From the NCBI RefSeq assembly GCF_963678635.1, contig NC_087062.1, forward strand, positions 95,471,705 through 95,535,704: a stretch of 64,000 nt of DNA, in the 5' to 3' direction. Positions 43,755 through 54,493 of this stretch are shown here, piece after piece. Each line of letters begins with the position of its first letter. Positions within the stretch are counted from its first letter, which is position 1. The position numbers and the translations under genes were made by a program. The DNA is from Symsagittifera roscoffensis (lineage: Eukaryota > Xenacoelomorpha > Acoela > Convolutidae). The notes beneath the pieces are model-generated. The model worked only from the letters and a program-made list of their open reading frames with translations, ran no database searches and was not told the DNA's origin.

Positions 43755-43894
43755 GTCATTTAATTTTTTAATTGATTTTTTCTTCCTATTAACTTCTTGG
43801 ATCGATCAGAGCAGAAAACTTGTGCGTGTTTATCTTCAAATAGAAAAACGTGCCATTAAGGCGCTCACTTTATTCGAAAAAAAAAATACAAATA

Positions 43895-43950
43895 GCCCAG
43901 TTGGTCTAGCGGTCAGGATTTGTGGCTCTCACCCACATGGCCCGTGTTCG
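43895..43950 (+). pseudogene. tRNA-Glu unit, 3' truncated
   Basis: Runs to CCCGTGTTCG and then switches to GCGTTGTGCG, part of the inter-gene block. Confidence 0.7.
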
Positions 43951-44025
43951 GCGTTGTGCGTATTTATCTTCAAGTAGAAAAACGTGCCATTAAGGCGCTC
44001 ACTTTATTCGAAAAAAATACAAATA

Positions 44026-44060
44026 GCCCAGTTGGTCTAGCGGTCAGGATTTGGGGCTCG
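44026..44060 (+). pseudogene. tRNA-Glu 5' half, truncated
   Basis: Ends at GGGGCTCGAAAAAAG. Confidence 0.7.
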
Positions 44061-44078
44061 AAAAAAGAAACTCAAATA

Positions 44079-44150
44079 GCCCAGTTGGTCTAGCGGTCAG
44101 GATTTGTGTCTATCACCCACAAGGCCTGGGTTCGACTCCCGGACTAGGAA
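44079..44150 (+). tRNA. tRNA-Glu-derived, anticodon ATC
   Basis: Loop CTATCAC gives anticodon ATC by position (Asp GAU codon). T31-C39 and acceptor positions 1 and 4 mismatch, so it is probably a pseudogene. Confidence 0.45.
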
Positions 44151-44370
44151 GTCTATTAATTTTTTTATTGATTTTTTCTTCCTTATGCCAATTACGCATA
44201 ATTGAATCCTTAGAGAGTTATTTGAAGTTGTATAGGTTACAAGAACTTAAAAAGTTGAAAAACTTCATGAATCGATTAGAGCAGAAAACTTGTGCGTGTT
44301 TATCTTCAAACAGAAAAACGTGCAATTAGGCGCTCACTGTATTCGAAAAAAAATCACATTTAATTTGATA

Positions 44371-44442
44371 TTGCAGTTGGTCCAGTGGTTAGGATTTGCG
44401 CTATTCACCAACAAGACAAGGGTTCGACTCCCGGAATGGGAA
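44371..44442 (+). tRNA. tRNA-Glu-derived, anticodon TTC, degenerate
   Basis: Loop TATTCAC lacks T33; several stem mismatches and T stem AAGGG/CCCGG. Likely a pseudogene. Confidence 0.4.
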
Positions 44443-44665
44443 ATCTATAAAAAAAATTTAAATGAATTTCTTTTCCTATTAACTATTACGCTCAATTGAG
44501 TTCTTTGAGAGCTCTTTGAAGTTGTATAGGATGCAAGAACTTAAAATGTTGCAAAACTTCTTAGATCGATCAGAGCAGAAAACTTGTGCGTGTTTATCTT
44601 CAAATAGAAAAACGTGCCATTGAGGCGATCAATTTATTCGAAAAAAAATACAATTAACATTAATA

Positions 44666-44737
44666 TCCCAGTTGGTCTAGCGGTCAAGATTTGTGGCTCT
44701 CACCCACAAGGCCCGGGTTCGACTCCCGGACTGGGAA
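44666..44737 (+). tRNA. tRNA-Glu (CTC)
   Basis: Acceptor, anticodon and T stems fully paired; the D stem has T13-A22. A T6 run lies ~10 bp downstream, so this is one of the best functional candidates. Confidence 0.85.
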
Positions 44738-44958
44738 CTCTATTAATTTTTTAATTGATTTTTTCTTCCTATTAACTATTACGCTCAATTGAATCGTTTA
44801 AGAGCTCTTTGAAGTTGTATAGGATACAAGAACTTAAAATGTTGCAAAACATCTTGGATCGATCAGAGCAGAAAACTTGTGCGTGTTTATCTTCAAATAG
44901 AAAAACGTGCCATTGAAGCGCTCACTTTATTCGAAAAAAAATACAATTAACATTAATA

Positions 44959-45030
44959 TCCCAGTTGGTCTAGCAGTCATGATTTCTGGCTCTAACCCAC
45001 AAGGACCGTGTTCGACTCCCGGACTGGAAA
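44959..45030 (+). tRNA. tRNA-Glu-derived, anticodon CTA
   Basis: Extra changes: A box TGGTCTAGCAG, T stem CCGTG, acceptor 3' ACTGGAA. Probably inactive. Confidence 0.6.
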
Positions 45031-45235
45031 GTCTATTAGCTTTTATTTGATTTTTTTTCCCTTTTAACTGAGTTCTTAGAGACTTCTTTGAAGTTGTATA
45101 GGTTACAAGAACTTAAAATGTTGAAAAACTTCATGAATCGATCAGAGTAGAAAACTTGTGCGTGTTTATCTTCAAATAGAAAAACGTGCCATTAAGGCGC
45201 TCACTTTAATCAAAAAAATACAAGTAAATTTAACA

Positions 45236-45307
45236 TCCCAGTTGGTCTAGCGGTGAGGATTTGTGGCTCTCACCTGAAAGGCCCGGGTTCGACTCCCGGA
45301 CTGGGAG
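45236..45307 (+). tRNA. tRNA-Glu (CTC), variant
   Basis: Anticodon stem 3' side CTGAA pairs poorly; D loop GGTGA; T6 downstream. Confidence 0.6.
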
Positions 45308-45492
45308 GTCTATTAATTTTTTAATTGAATTTTTCTTCCTATTAACTATTACGCTCAATTGAGTTCTTTGAGAGTTCTTTGAACTTCATGAATCGATAAG
45401 AGCAGAAAACTTGTGCATGTTTATCTTCAACAGAAAAACGTGCCAATTAGGAGCTCACAGTATTCGAAAAATAATCACATTAAAACTTGCTA

Positions 45493-45564
45493 TTGTAGTT
45501 GGTCCAGCGGTTAGGATTTGTAGCTTTCATCAACAAGACACGGGTTCGACTCCCGGAATGGGAA
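45493..45564 (+). tRNA. tRNA-Glu-derived, anticodon TTC
   Basis: Loop CTTTCAT; acceptor TTGTAGT/AATGGGA is poorly paired. Confidence 0.45.
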
Positions 45565-45791
45565 ATCTATAAACAAAAATTTAAATAAATTTCTTTTTCC
45601 TTTTAACTATTACGCTCAGTTGAATCGTTTAAGAGCTCTTTGAAGTTGTATAAAATACAAGAACTTAAAATGTTGCAAAACTTCTTAGATCGATCAGAGC
45701 AGAAAACTTGTGCGTGTTTATCTTCAAATAGAAAAACGTGCCATTGAGGCGCGCACTTTATTCGAAAAAAAAAACACAATTAATATTAATA

Positions 45792-45863
45792 TCCCAGTTG
45801 GTCTAGCGGTCAAAATTTCTGGCTCTAACCCACAAGGATCTGGTTCGACTCCCGGACTGGGAA
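45792..45863 (+). tRNA. tRNA-Glu-derived, anticodon CTA
   Basis: D stem AAAT and T stem TCTGG add mismatches to the usual CTA-type set. Confidence 0.65.
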
Positions 45864-46083
45864 GTCTATTAGCTTTTTATTTGATTTTTTCTCCCTTTTA
45901 ACTATTACGCTCAATTGAGTTCTTAAAAACTTCTTTGAAGTTGTATAGGTTACAAGAACTTAAAATGTTGAAAAACTTCATGAATCGATCAGAGCAGAAA
46001 ACTTGTGCGTGTTTATCTTCAAATAGAAAAACGTGCCATTAAGGCGCTCACTTTATTCGAAAAAAATACAAATAAGTTTAAAA

Positions 46084-46155
46084 TCCCAGTTGGTCTAGCG
46101 GTCAGGATTTGTGGCTCTCACCCACAAGGCCCGGGTTCGACTCCCGGACTGGGAA
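46084..46155 (+). tRNA. tRNA-Glu (CTC), consensus
   Basis: All four stems pair. The tail TTAATTATTTAAAA has no T4 nearby. Confidence 0.85.
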
Positions 46156-46380
46156 ATCTATTAATTATTTAAAAAACGATTTATTTTTCCTATTAACTAT
46201 TACGCTAAATTGAGTTCTTTGAGAGTCCTTTGAAGTTGTATACGATACAAGATTTTAAAATGTTGAAAAAAAATATAGATCGATCAGAGCAGAAAACTTG
46301 TGCGTGTTTATCTTCAAATAGAAAAACGTACCATTGAGGCGCGCACTTTATTCGAAAAAAAAACACAATTAACATTACTA

Positions 46381-46452
46381 TCCCAGTTGGTCTAGCGGTC
46401 AGAATTTCTGGCTCTAACCCACAACGACCTGGTTCGACTCCAGGACAGGGAA
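46381..46452 (+). tRNA. tRNA-Glu-derived, anticodon CTA, T stem restored
   Basis: T stem CCTGG/CCAGG is fully paired (T51-A63), unlike other CTA copies. A5-A68 in the acceptor mismatches. Confidence 0.7.
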
Positions 46453-46673
46453 AACTATTAGCTTTTTATTTGATTTTTTCTCCCTTTTAACTATTACGCT
46501 CAATTGAGTTCTTAAAAACTTCTTTGAAGTTGTATAGGTTACAAGAACTAAAAATGTTGAAAAACTTCATGAATCGATCAGAGCAGAAAACTTGTGCGTG
46601 TTTATCTTCAAATAGAAAAAGGTGCCATTAAGGCGCTCACTTTATTCGAAAAAAAATACAAATATGTTTAAAA

Positions 46674-46745
46674 TCCCAGTTGGTCTAGCGGTCAGGATTT
46701 GTGGCTCTCTCCAACAAGGCCCGGGTTCGACTCCCGGACTGGGAA
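46674..46745 (+). tRNA. tRNA-Glu (CTC), variant
   Basis: T37 in the anticodon loop and G30-A40 mismatch. Confidence 0.7.
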
Positions 46746-46968
46746 ATCTATTAATTATTTCAAAATCGATTTATTCTTCCTATTAACTATTACGCTAAAT
46801 TGAGTTCTTTGAGAGTCCTTTGAAGTTGTATACGATACAAGATTTTAAATTGTTGAAAAAAAATATAGATCGATCAGAGCAGAAAACTTGTGCGTGTTTA
46901 TCTTCAAATAGAAAAACGTGCCATTGAGGCGCGCACTTTATTCGAAAAAAACACAATTAACATTAATA

Positions 46969-47040
46969 TCCCAGTTGGTCTAGCGGTCAGAATTTCTGGC
47001 TCTAACCCACAAGGACCTGGTTCGACTCCCGGACTTGGAA
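46969..47040 (+). tRNA. tRNA-Glu-derived, anticodon CTA
   Basis: Extra acceptor mismatch C4-T69. Confidence 0.7.
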
Positions 47041-47260
47041 GTCTATTAGCTTTTTATTTGATTTTTTCTCCCTTTTAACTATTACGCTCAATTGAGTTCT
47101 TAAAAACTTCTTTGAAGTTGTATAGGTTACAAGAACTTAAAATGTTGAAAAACTTCATGAATCGATCAGAGCAGAAAGCTTGTGCGTGTTTATCTTCAAA
47201 TAGAAAAACGTGCCATTAAGGCGCTCACTTTATTCGAAAAAAATACAAATAAGTTTAAAA

Positions 47261-47332
47261 TCCCAGTTGGTCTAGCGGTCAGGATTTGTGGCTCTCACCC
47301 ACAAGGCCCGGGTTCGACTCCCGGACTGGGAA
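47261..47332 (+). tRNA. tRNA-Glu (CTC), consensus
   Basis: Fully paired. Confidence 0.85.
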
Positions 47333-47555
47333 ATCTATTAATTATTTCAAAAGCGATTTATTCTTCCTATTAACTATTACGCTACATTGCGTTCTTTGAG
47401 AGTCGTTTGAAGTTGTATACGATACAAGATTTTAAAATGTTGATAAAAAATATAGATCGATCAGAGCAGAAAACTTGTGCGTGTTTATCTTCAAATAGAA
47501 AAACGTGCCATTGAGGCGCGCACTTTATTCAAAAAAAACACAATGAACATTAATA

Positions 47556-47627
47556 TCCCAGTTGGTCTAGCGGTCAGAATTTCTGGCTCTAACCCACAAG
47601 GACCTGGTTCGACTCCCGGACTGGGAG
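47556..47627 (+). tRNA. tRNA-Glu-derived, anticodon CTA, consensus
   Basis: Acceptor fully paired, discriminator G; TTTTT follows ~12 bp downstream. Confidence 0.75.
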
Positions 47628-47847
47628 TTCTATTAGCTTTTTATTTGAATTTTTCTCCCTTTTAACTATTACGCTCAATTGAGTTCTTAAAAACTTCTTT
47701 GAAGTTGTATAGGTTACAAGAACTTAAAATGTTGAAAAACTTCATGAATCGATCAGAGCAGAAAACTTGTGCGTGTTTATCTTCAAATAGAAAAACGTGC
47801 CATTAAGGCGCTCACTTTATTCGAAAAAAATACAAATAAGTTTAAAA

Positions 47848-47919
47848 TCCCAGTTGGTCTAGCGGTCAGGATTTGTGGCTCTCACCCACAAGGCCCGGGT
47901 TCGACTCCCGGACTGGGAA
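47848..47919 (+). tRNA. tRNA-Glu (CTC), consensus
   Basis: Fully paired. Confidence 0.85.
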
Positions 47920-48144
47920 AGCTATTAATTATTTAAAAAACGATTTATTCTTCCTATTAACTATTACGCTAAATTGAGTTCTTTGAGAGTCCTTTGAAGT
48001 TGTATACGATACAAGATTTTAAAATGTTGAAAAAAAATATAGATCGATCAGAGCAGAAAACTTGTGCGTGTTTATCTTCAAATAGAAAAACGTACCATTG
48101 AGGCGCGCACTTTATTCGAAAAAAAAACACAATTAACATTACTA

Positions 48145-48216
48145 TCCCAGTTGGTCTAGCGGTCAGAATTTCTGGCTCTAACCCACAAGGACCTGGTTCG
48201 ACTCCCGGACAGGGAA
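48145..48216 (+). tRNA. tRNA-Glu-derived, anticodon CTA
   Basis: A5-A68 mismatch shared with the 46381 and 49322 copies. Confidence 0.7.
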
Positions 48217-48436
48217 AACTATTAGCTTTTTATTTGATTTTTTCTCCCTTTTAACTATTACGCTCAATTGAGTTCTTAAAAACTTCTTTGAAGTTGTATA
48301 GGTTACAAGAACTTAAAATGTTGAAAAACTTCATGAATCGATCAGAGCAGAAAGCTTGTGCGTGTTTATCTTCAAATAGAAAAACGTGCCATTAAGGCGC
48401 TCACTTTATTCGAAAAAAATACAAATAAGTTTAAAA

Positions 48437-48508
48437 TCCCAGTTGGTCTAGCGGTCAGGATTTGTGGCTCTCACCCACAAGGCCCGGGTTCGACTCCCGG
48501 ACTGGGAA
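48437..48508 (+). tRNA. tRNA-Glu (CTC), consensus
   Basis: Fully paired. Confidence 0.85.
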
Positions 48509-48733
48509 ATCTATTAATTATTTCAAAAGCGATTTATTCTTCCTATTAACTATTACGCTACATTGAGTTCTTTGAGAGTCGTTTGAAGTTGTATACGATA
48601 CAAGATTTTAAAATGTTGATAAAAAATATAGATCGATCAGAGCAGAAAACTTGTGCGTGTTTATCTTCAAATAGAAAAACGTGCCATTGAGGCGCGCACT
48701 TTATTCAAAAAAAAAACACAATTAACATTAATA

Positions 48734-48805
48734 TCCCAGTTGGTCTAGCGGTCAGAATTTCTGGCTCTAACCCACAAGGACCTGGTTCGACTCCCGGACT
48801 GGGAA
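48734..48805 (+). tRNA. tRNA-Glu-derived, anticodon CTA, consensus
   Basis: Matches the CTA consensus. Confidence 0.75.
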
Positions 48806-49025
48806 GTCTATTAGCTTTTTATTTGATTTTTTCTCCCTATTAACTATTACGCTCAATTGAGTTCTTAAAAACTTCTTTGAAGTTGTATAGGTTACAAGAA
48901 CTTAAAATGTTGAAAAACTTCATGAATCGATCAGAGCAGAAAACTTGTGCGTGTTTATCTTCAAATAGAAAAACGTGCCATTAAGGCGCTCACTTTATTC
49001 GAAAAAAATACAAATAAGTTTAAAA

Positions 49026-49097
49026 TCCCAGTTGGTCTAGCGGTCAGGATTTGTGGCTCTCACCCACAAGGCCCGGGTTCGACTCCCGGACTGGGAA
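49026..49097 (+). tRNA. tRNA-Glu (CTC), consensus
   Basis: Fully paired. Confidence 0.85.
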
Positions 49098-49321
49098 ATC
49101 TATTAATTATTTAAAAAACGATTTATTCTTCCTATTAACTATTACGCTAAATTGAGTTCTTTGAGAGTCCTTTGAAGTTGTATACGATACAAGATTTTAA
49201 AATGTTGAAAAAAAATAAAGATCGATCAGAGCAGAAAACTTGTGCGTGTTTATCTTCAAATAGAAAAACGTACCATTGAGGCGCGCACTTTATTCGAAAA
49301 AAAACACAATTAACATTACTA

Positions 49322-49393
49322 TCCCAGTTGGTCTAGCGGTCAGAATTTCTGGCTCTAACCCACAAGGACCTGGTTCGACTCCCGGACAGGGAA
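49322..49393 (+). tRNA. tRNA-Glu-derived, anticodon CTA
   Basis: A5-A68 mismatch subtype. Confidence 0.7.
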
Positions 49394-49614
49394 AACTATT
49401 AGCTTTTTATTTGATTTTTTCTCCCTTTTAACTATTACGCTCAATTGAGTTCTTAAAAACTTCTTTGAAGTTGTATAGGTTACAAGAACTAAAAATGTTG
49501 AAAAACTTCATGAATCGATCAGAGCAGAAAACTTGTGCGTGTTTATCTTCAAATAGAAAAACGTGCCATTAAGGCGCTCACTTTATTCGAAAAAAAATAC
49601 AAATATGTTTAAAA

Positions 49615-49686
49615 TCCCAGTTGGTCTAGCGGTCAGGATTTGTGGCTCTCACCAACAAGGCCCGGGTTCGACTCCCGGACTGGGAA
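49615..49686 (+). tRNA. tRNA-Glu (CTC), variant
   Basis: G30-A40 mismatch (CACCAACAAGG). Confidence 0.75.
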
Positions 49687-49909
49687 ATCTATTAATTATT
49701 TCAAAATCGATTTATTCTTCCTATTAACTATTACGCTAAATTGAGTTCTTTGAAAGTCCTTTGAAGTTGTATACGATACAAGATTTTAAATTGTTGAAAA
49801 AAAATATAGATCGATCAGAGCAGAAAACTTGTGCGTGTTTATCTTCAAATAGAAAAACGTGCCATTGAGGCGCGCACTTTATTCGAAAAAAACACAATTA
49901 ACATTAATA

Positions 49910-49981
49910 TCCCAGTTGGTCTAGCGGTCAGAATTTCTGGCTCTAACCCACAAGGACCTGGTTCGACTCCCGGACTGGGAA
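49910..49981 (+). tRNA. tRNA-Glu-derived, anticodon CTA, consensus
   Basis: CTA consensus; T6 run ~9 bp downstream after a short deletion in the tail. Confidence 0.75.
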
Positions 49982-50190
49982 GTCTATTAGATTTTTTCTC
50001 CCTTTTAACTATTACGCTCAATTGAGTTCTTAAAAACTTCTTTGAAGTTGTATAGGTTACAAGAACTTAAAATGTTGAAAAACTTCATGAATCGATCAGA
50101 GCAGAAAGCTTGTGCGTGTTTATCTTCAAATAGAAAAACGTGCCATTAAGGCGCTCACTTTATTCGAAAAAAATACAAATAAGTTTAAAA

Positions 50191-50262
50191 TCCCAGTTGG
50201 TCTAGCGGTCAGGATTTGTGGCTCTCACCCACAATGCCCGGGTTCGACTCCCGGACTGGGAA
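50191..50262 (+). tRNA. tRNA-Glu (CTC)
   Basis: Stems paired; variable loop AATGC change only. Confidence 0.85.
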
Positions 50263-50486
50263 ATCTATTAATTATTTCAAAAGCGATTTATTCTTCCTAT
50301 TAACTATTACGCTACATTGAGTTCTTTGAGAGTCGTTTGAAGTTGTATACGATACAAGATTTTAAAATGTTGATAAAAAATATAGATCGATCAGAGCAGA
50401 AAACTTGTGCGTGTTTATCTTCAAATAGAAAAACGTGCCATTGAGGCGCGCACTTTATTCAAAAAAAAACACAATTAACATTAATA

Positions 50487-50558
50487 TCCCAGTTGGTCTA
50501 GCGGTCAGAATTTCTGGCTCTAACCCACAAGGACCTGGTTCGACTCCCGGACTGGGAA
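50487..50558 (+). tRNA. tRNA-Glu-derived, anticodon CTA, consensus
   Basis: Matches the CTA consensus. Confidence 0.75.
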
Positions 50559-50779
50559 GTCTATTAGCTTTTTATTTGATTTTTTCTCCCTTTTAACTAT
50601 TACGCTCAATTGAGTTCTTAAAAACTTCTTTGAAGTTGTATAGGTTACAAGAACTTAAAATGTTGAAAAACTTCATGAATCGATCAGAGCAGAAAACTTG
50701 TGCGTGTTTATCTTCAAATAGAAAAACGTGCCATTAAGGCGCTCACTTTATTCGAAAAAAAATACAAATAAGTTTAAAA

Positions 50780-50851
50780 TCCTAGTTGATCTAGCGGTCA
50801 GGATTTGTGGCTCTCACCCACGAGGCCCGGGTTCGACTCCCGGACTGGGAA
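50780..50851 (+). tRNA. tRNA-Glu (CTC), variant
   Basis: T4-G69 and T27-G43 wobbles; A box TGATCTAGCGG. Confidence 0.75.
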
Positions 50852-51076
50852 ATCTGTTAATTATTTCAAAAGCGATTTATTCTTCCTATTAACTATTACG
50901 CTAAATTGAGTTCTTTGAGAGTCCTTTGAAGTTGTATACGATACAAGATTTTAAAATGTTGAAAAAAAATATAGATCGATCAGAGCAGAAAATTTGTGCG
51001 TGTTTATCTTCAAATAGAAAAACGTGCCATTGAGGCGCGCACTTTATTCGAAAAAAAAACACAATTAACATTAATA

Positions 51077-51148
51077 TCCAAGTTGGTCTAGCGGTCAGAA
51101 ATTCTAGCTCTAACCCACAAGGACCTGGTTCGACTCCCGGACTGGGAA
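51077..51148 (+). tRNA. tRNA-Glu-derived, anticodon CTA
   Basis: TCCAAGT acceptor change and anticodon stem TCTAG. Last unit before the retroelement fragment. Confidence 0.6.
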
Positions 51149-51323
51149 GTCTATTAGCTTTTTATTTGATTTTTTCTCCCTTTTAATTATTACGCTCAAT
51201 TGAGTTCTTAAAAATTTCTTTGAAGTTGTATAGGTTACAAGCACTTAAAATGTTGAAAAACTTCATGAATCGATCAGAGCAGAAAACTTGTGCGTGTTTA
51301 TCTTCAAATAGAAAAACGTGCCA

Positions 51324-52624
51324 GATTCTAAGGTTCCAGATAATTTTTTCGATCGAGGAAGGTTTTGGTAAATCAAATGACATGGCTAATAATTTAGACT
51401 TTACAGTGTAAACCAGTCTTTCCACAAGCCCATTAGATCTATGATCGCCGATTGTACAGTAAATGTATTCAAAGTTGTAATTTTTGCAGAAGTTTTTAAA
51501 ATCGTGTGATAAAAAACATGACCCGTGGTCGACTCTAATCTTCCTTGGCAATTCGTGAAGGTAACAATAATCGTTCAAAAATGAGATAACCGTGTCTGAA
51601 GAAGTTTTGTTTACTACCTTGGCCAATGGGAACTTATTGAGGCGGTCAACGCATAAGAGAATGTATTTTTTTTGTTCCCCAAAACGCGTCCGAAGTTCCT
51701 GCGAAGTCCAGGTTTATCTCCTCGTTCGCAAACGTCAATGTCGGTAAATTTGTAGTATGGTCGGTACCTAGCAAAACTTTGAGGTTCTTACCGGCTTTCA
51801 GGATTTGATTACAAGACTTACCGTGATGATATGTCTCTCGGTAGGTATGAGGCTACCAAATGTATTTCGCGAGAAACTTCATCCCGAATTGGCCTGGGTG
51901 TGTCTCGTGTAGCATTGCGCTGAAGGTTCCCCTAATAGTTGCCGGCACGACTAATTTTTTACCCAGGAAAAATAAATCATCTTTCACGTGAAGGTCCTTC
52001 GAGAAGGTTTTTCATATATGTTCTGTGAATGTACATTGGCCGTTTGGTTTTTATTGTGTCAATCAAATCCCAAATAACTTTGTCTTCTCTCGTCATCAGT
52101 TGTGAAAGTTTCTTGGAACAGTGATCTTCGGGGAATATCGGAGAATTGGGTAGGTTTAGGTCCGGCTTTAAATCTCTTCAGTAAGTTTGCATGGTCATCT
52201 TCAAATTTTAAGGTAATATTGTGTTCATCAGGCTTTATAATTAGAGGGCAGGTAATATCCTCCAATTTTATTATATCAAAGTTTTATTTTTTTAGGAACT
52301 AAATGTTTATTTTTAAAGATGAAATGTAAAAAGACATTATCTGCGAAATAATATCGCAATATTTTATTGACTGAGCAATACAAGATATAATAGCGACAAA
52401 AACTTTGAGCTTGAAATTAACTAAAGAGCTATACAAAGAATCTTGACCCATCAAATCGCTTGAGTTTCTTCTCCAAACGAGATATTATTATTAACGAGTG
52501 TATAAATATTTACAGCGACCGACGGTCTATCTACTATATTTACACTTACAGGATTAAAATGGTCTCTATTAGGTAAAATATTCTTAATTTTGTCAATTGA
52601 AGCGACTACAAAATCTTCGTCGTA
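51324..52624 (-). pseudogene. Ty3-type integrase segment, second copy between arrays
   Basis: Near-identical to 40527-41835 (offset ~10.8 kb), joined on the left to a tRNA repeat (GTGCCA|GATTCTAAGG) and on the right to another (GTAGTAAG|GCGCTCAC). It contains the same catalytic-core frames (KIRVDHGSCF, GDHRSNGLVER). Confidence 0.85.
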
Positions 52625-52687
52625 GTAAGGCGCTCACTTTATTCGAAAAAAAATACAAATAAAATTAAAATACGATTAAAATTAAAA

Positions 52688-52759
52688 TCCCAGTTGGTCT
52701 AGCGGTCAGGATTTGTGGCTCTCACGCACAAGGCCCGGGTTCGACTCCGGGACTGAGAG
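52688..52759 (+). tRNA. tRNA-Glu (CTC), variant
   Basis: Counterpart of the 41890 unit in the duplicated block, with the same mismatches. Confidence 0.6.
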
Positions 52760-52924
52760 GTCTATTAATTTTTTAATTGATTTTTTCTTCGTATTAACTT
52801 CTTGGATCGATCAGAGCAGAAAATTTGTGCGTGCTTATCTTCAAATAGAAAAAAGTGCCATTAAGGCGCTCCTTTTTTTCGAAACAAAAATACAAAATAC
52901 TTTGTTCGAAAAAAAAAACAAATA

Positions 52925-52996
52925 GCCCAGTTGCTCTAGCGGTCAGGATTTGCGGCTCTCACACACAAGGCCCGGGTTCGACTCCCGGACTGGTGA
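52925..52996 (+). tRNA. tRNA-Glu-like (CTC), degenerate
   Basis: Counterpart of 42748; followed by an extra 3' half to 53037. Confidence 0.5.
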
Positions 52997-53037
52997 GTCT
53001 CACCCACAAGGACCGGGTTCGACTCCCGGACTGTGAA
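52997..53037 (+). pseudogene. Extra tRNA-Glu 3' half
   Basis: CTCACCCACAAGG ... ACTGTGAAG. Confidence 0.7.
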
Positions 53038-53105
53038 GTCTATTAATTTTTAAAAAGAAAAACGTGCCATTAGGGCGCTCACTTTATTCGAAAAAAAAAC
53101 AATTA

Positions 53106-53140
53106 GCGCAGTTGATCTAGCGGTCAGCATTTGTGGCTCG
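53106..53140 (+). pseudogene. tRNA-Glu 5' half, truncated
   Basis: Counterpart of 42928. Confidence 0.7.
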
Positions 53141-53156
53141 AAAAAAAATACAAATA

Positions 53157-53228
53157 GCCTAGTTGGTCTAGCGGTCAGGATTTGTGGCTCTCACCCACAA
53201 GGCCCGGGTTCGACTCCCGTACTAGGAA
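53157..53228 (+). tRNA. tRNA-Glu (CTC), T4-A69 variant
   Basis: Counterpart of 42980, with C49-T65 mismatch. Confidence 0.65.
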
Positions 53229-53270
53229 GTCTCAACCACAAGGCCCGGGTTCGACTCCCGGACTGTGAAG
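53229..53270 (+). pseudogene. Extra tRNA-Glu 3' half
   Basis: Follows directly after the 53157 unit; T7 downstream. Confidence 0.7.
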
Positions 53271-53519
53271 TCTATTATTTTTTTAATTGATTTTTTCTTC
53301 CTATTAAGTTCTTGGATCAATCAGAGCAGAAAACTTGTGCGTGTTTATCTTCAAATAGAAAAACGTGCCATTAAGGCGCTCACTTTATTCGAAAAATTGA
53401 TTTTTTCTTCCTATTAACTTCTTGGATCGATCAGAGCAGAAAACTTGTGCGTGTTTATCTTCAAATAGAAAAACGTGCCATTAAGGCGCTCACTTTATTC
53501 GAAAAACAAAATACAAATA

Positions 53520-53578
53520 GCCCAGTTGGATTTGTGGCTCTCACCCACAAGGCCCGGATTCGACTCCCGGACTGGGAA
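53520..53578 (+). pseudogene. tRNA-Glu unit lacking the D arm
   Basis: Same 13-nt deletion as 43344 and 43696. Confidence 0.7.
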
Positions 53579-53719
53579 GTCATTTAATTTTTTAATTGAT
53601 TTTTTCTTCCTATTAACTTCTTGGATCGATCAGAGCAGAAAACTTGTGCGTGTTTATCTTCAAATAGAAAAACGTGCCATTAAGGCGCTCACTTTATTCG
53701 AAAAAAAAAAATACAAATA

Positions 53720-53775
53720 GCCCAGTTGGTCTAGCGGTCAGGATTTGTGGCTCTCACCCACATGGCCCGTGTTCG
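53720..53775 (+). pseudogene. tRNA-Glu unit, 3' truncated
   Basis: Counterpart of 43895. Confidence 0.7.
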
Positions 53776-53850
53776 GCGTTGTGCGTATTTATCTTCAAGT
53801 TGAAAAACGTTCTATTAAGGCGCTCACTTTATTCGAAAAAAATACAAATA

Positions 53851-53885
53851 GCCCAGTTGGTCTAGCGGTCAGGATTTGGGGCTCG
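53851..53885 (+). pseudogene. tRNA-Glu 5' half, truncated
   Basis: Counterpart of 44026. Confidence 0.7.
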
Positions 53886-53903
53886 AAAAAAGTAATACAA
53901 ATA

Positions 53904-53975
53904 GCCCAGTTGGTCTAGCGGTCAGGATTTGTGTCTATCATCCACAAGGCCTGGGTTCGACTCCCGGACTGGGAA
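53904..53975 (+). tRNA. tRNA-Glu-derived, anticodon ATC
   Basis: Loop CTATCAT; acceptor better paired than in the 44079 copy (ACTGGGA). T31-C39 mismatch. Confidence 0.45.
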
Positions 53976-54199
53976 GTCTATTATTTTTTTTATTGATTTT
54001 TTCTTCCTTATGCCAATTACGCATAATTGAAGAATCCTTAAAGAGTTTTTTGAAGTTGTATAGGTTACAAGAACTTAAAAAGTTGAAAAACTTCATGAAT
54101 CGATTAGAGCAGAAAACTTGTGCGTGTTTATCTTCAAACAGAAAAACGTGCAATTAGGCGCTCACTGTATTCGAAAAAAAATCACATTTAAATTTGATA

Positions 54200-54271
54200 T
54201 TGCAGTTGGTCCAGTGGTTAGGATTTGCGGTTTTCACCAACAAGACAAGGGTTCGACTCCCGGAATGGGAA
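54200..54271 (+). tRNA. tRNA-Glu-derived, anticodon TTC
   Basis: Loop TTTTCAC with T33 present; anticodon stem and T stem imperfect. Confidence 0.45.
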
Positions 54272-54493
54272 ATCTATAAAAAAATTTAAATGAATTTCTT
54301 TTTCCTATTAACTATTACGCTCAATTGAGTTCTTTGAGAGCTCTTTGAAGTTGTATAGGTTACAAGAACTTAAAATGTTGAAAAACTTCATGAATCGATC
54401 AGAGCAGAAAACTTGTGCGTGTTTATCTTCAAATAGAAAAACGTGCCATTAAGGCGCTCACTTTATTCGAAAAAAATACAAATAAGTTTAAAA

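Larger units (their letters stand above)
41836..51323 (+). repeat. tRNA-Glu-derived tandem array 1
   Basis: All units are on the plus strand. The first 2.2 kb (41.84-44.07) is irregular, with truncated units and duplicated 3' halves. From ~44.66 kb the monomer is ~295 bp: ATCGATCAGAGCAGAAAAC, GTGTTTATCTTCAAATAG and CGTGCCATTRAGGCGC blocks, then an A-rich stretch, the 72-nt tRNA unit and a T-rich tail. From ~46 kb CTC and CTA types alternate with a ~588-bp dimer period. Confidence 0.95.

Noticed and set aside
51324-52624. Targeted integration of a Ty3-type element next to tRNA genes
   Set aside because: The fragment has no LTR or target-site duplication at either junction and shares breakpoints with the 10.8-kb duplication. 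Rearrangement is the simpler reading, though an ancestral targeted insertion cannot be excluded.
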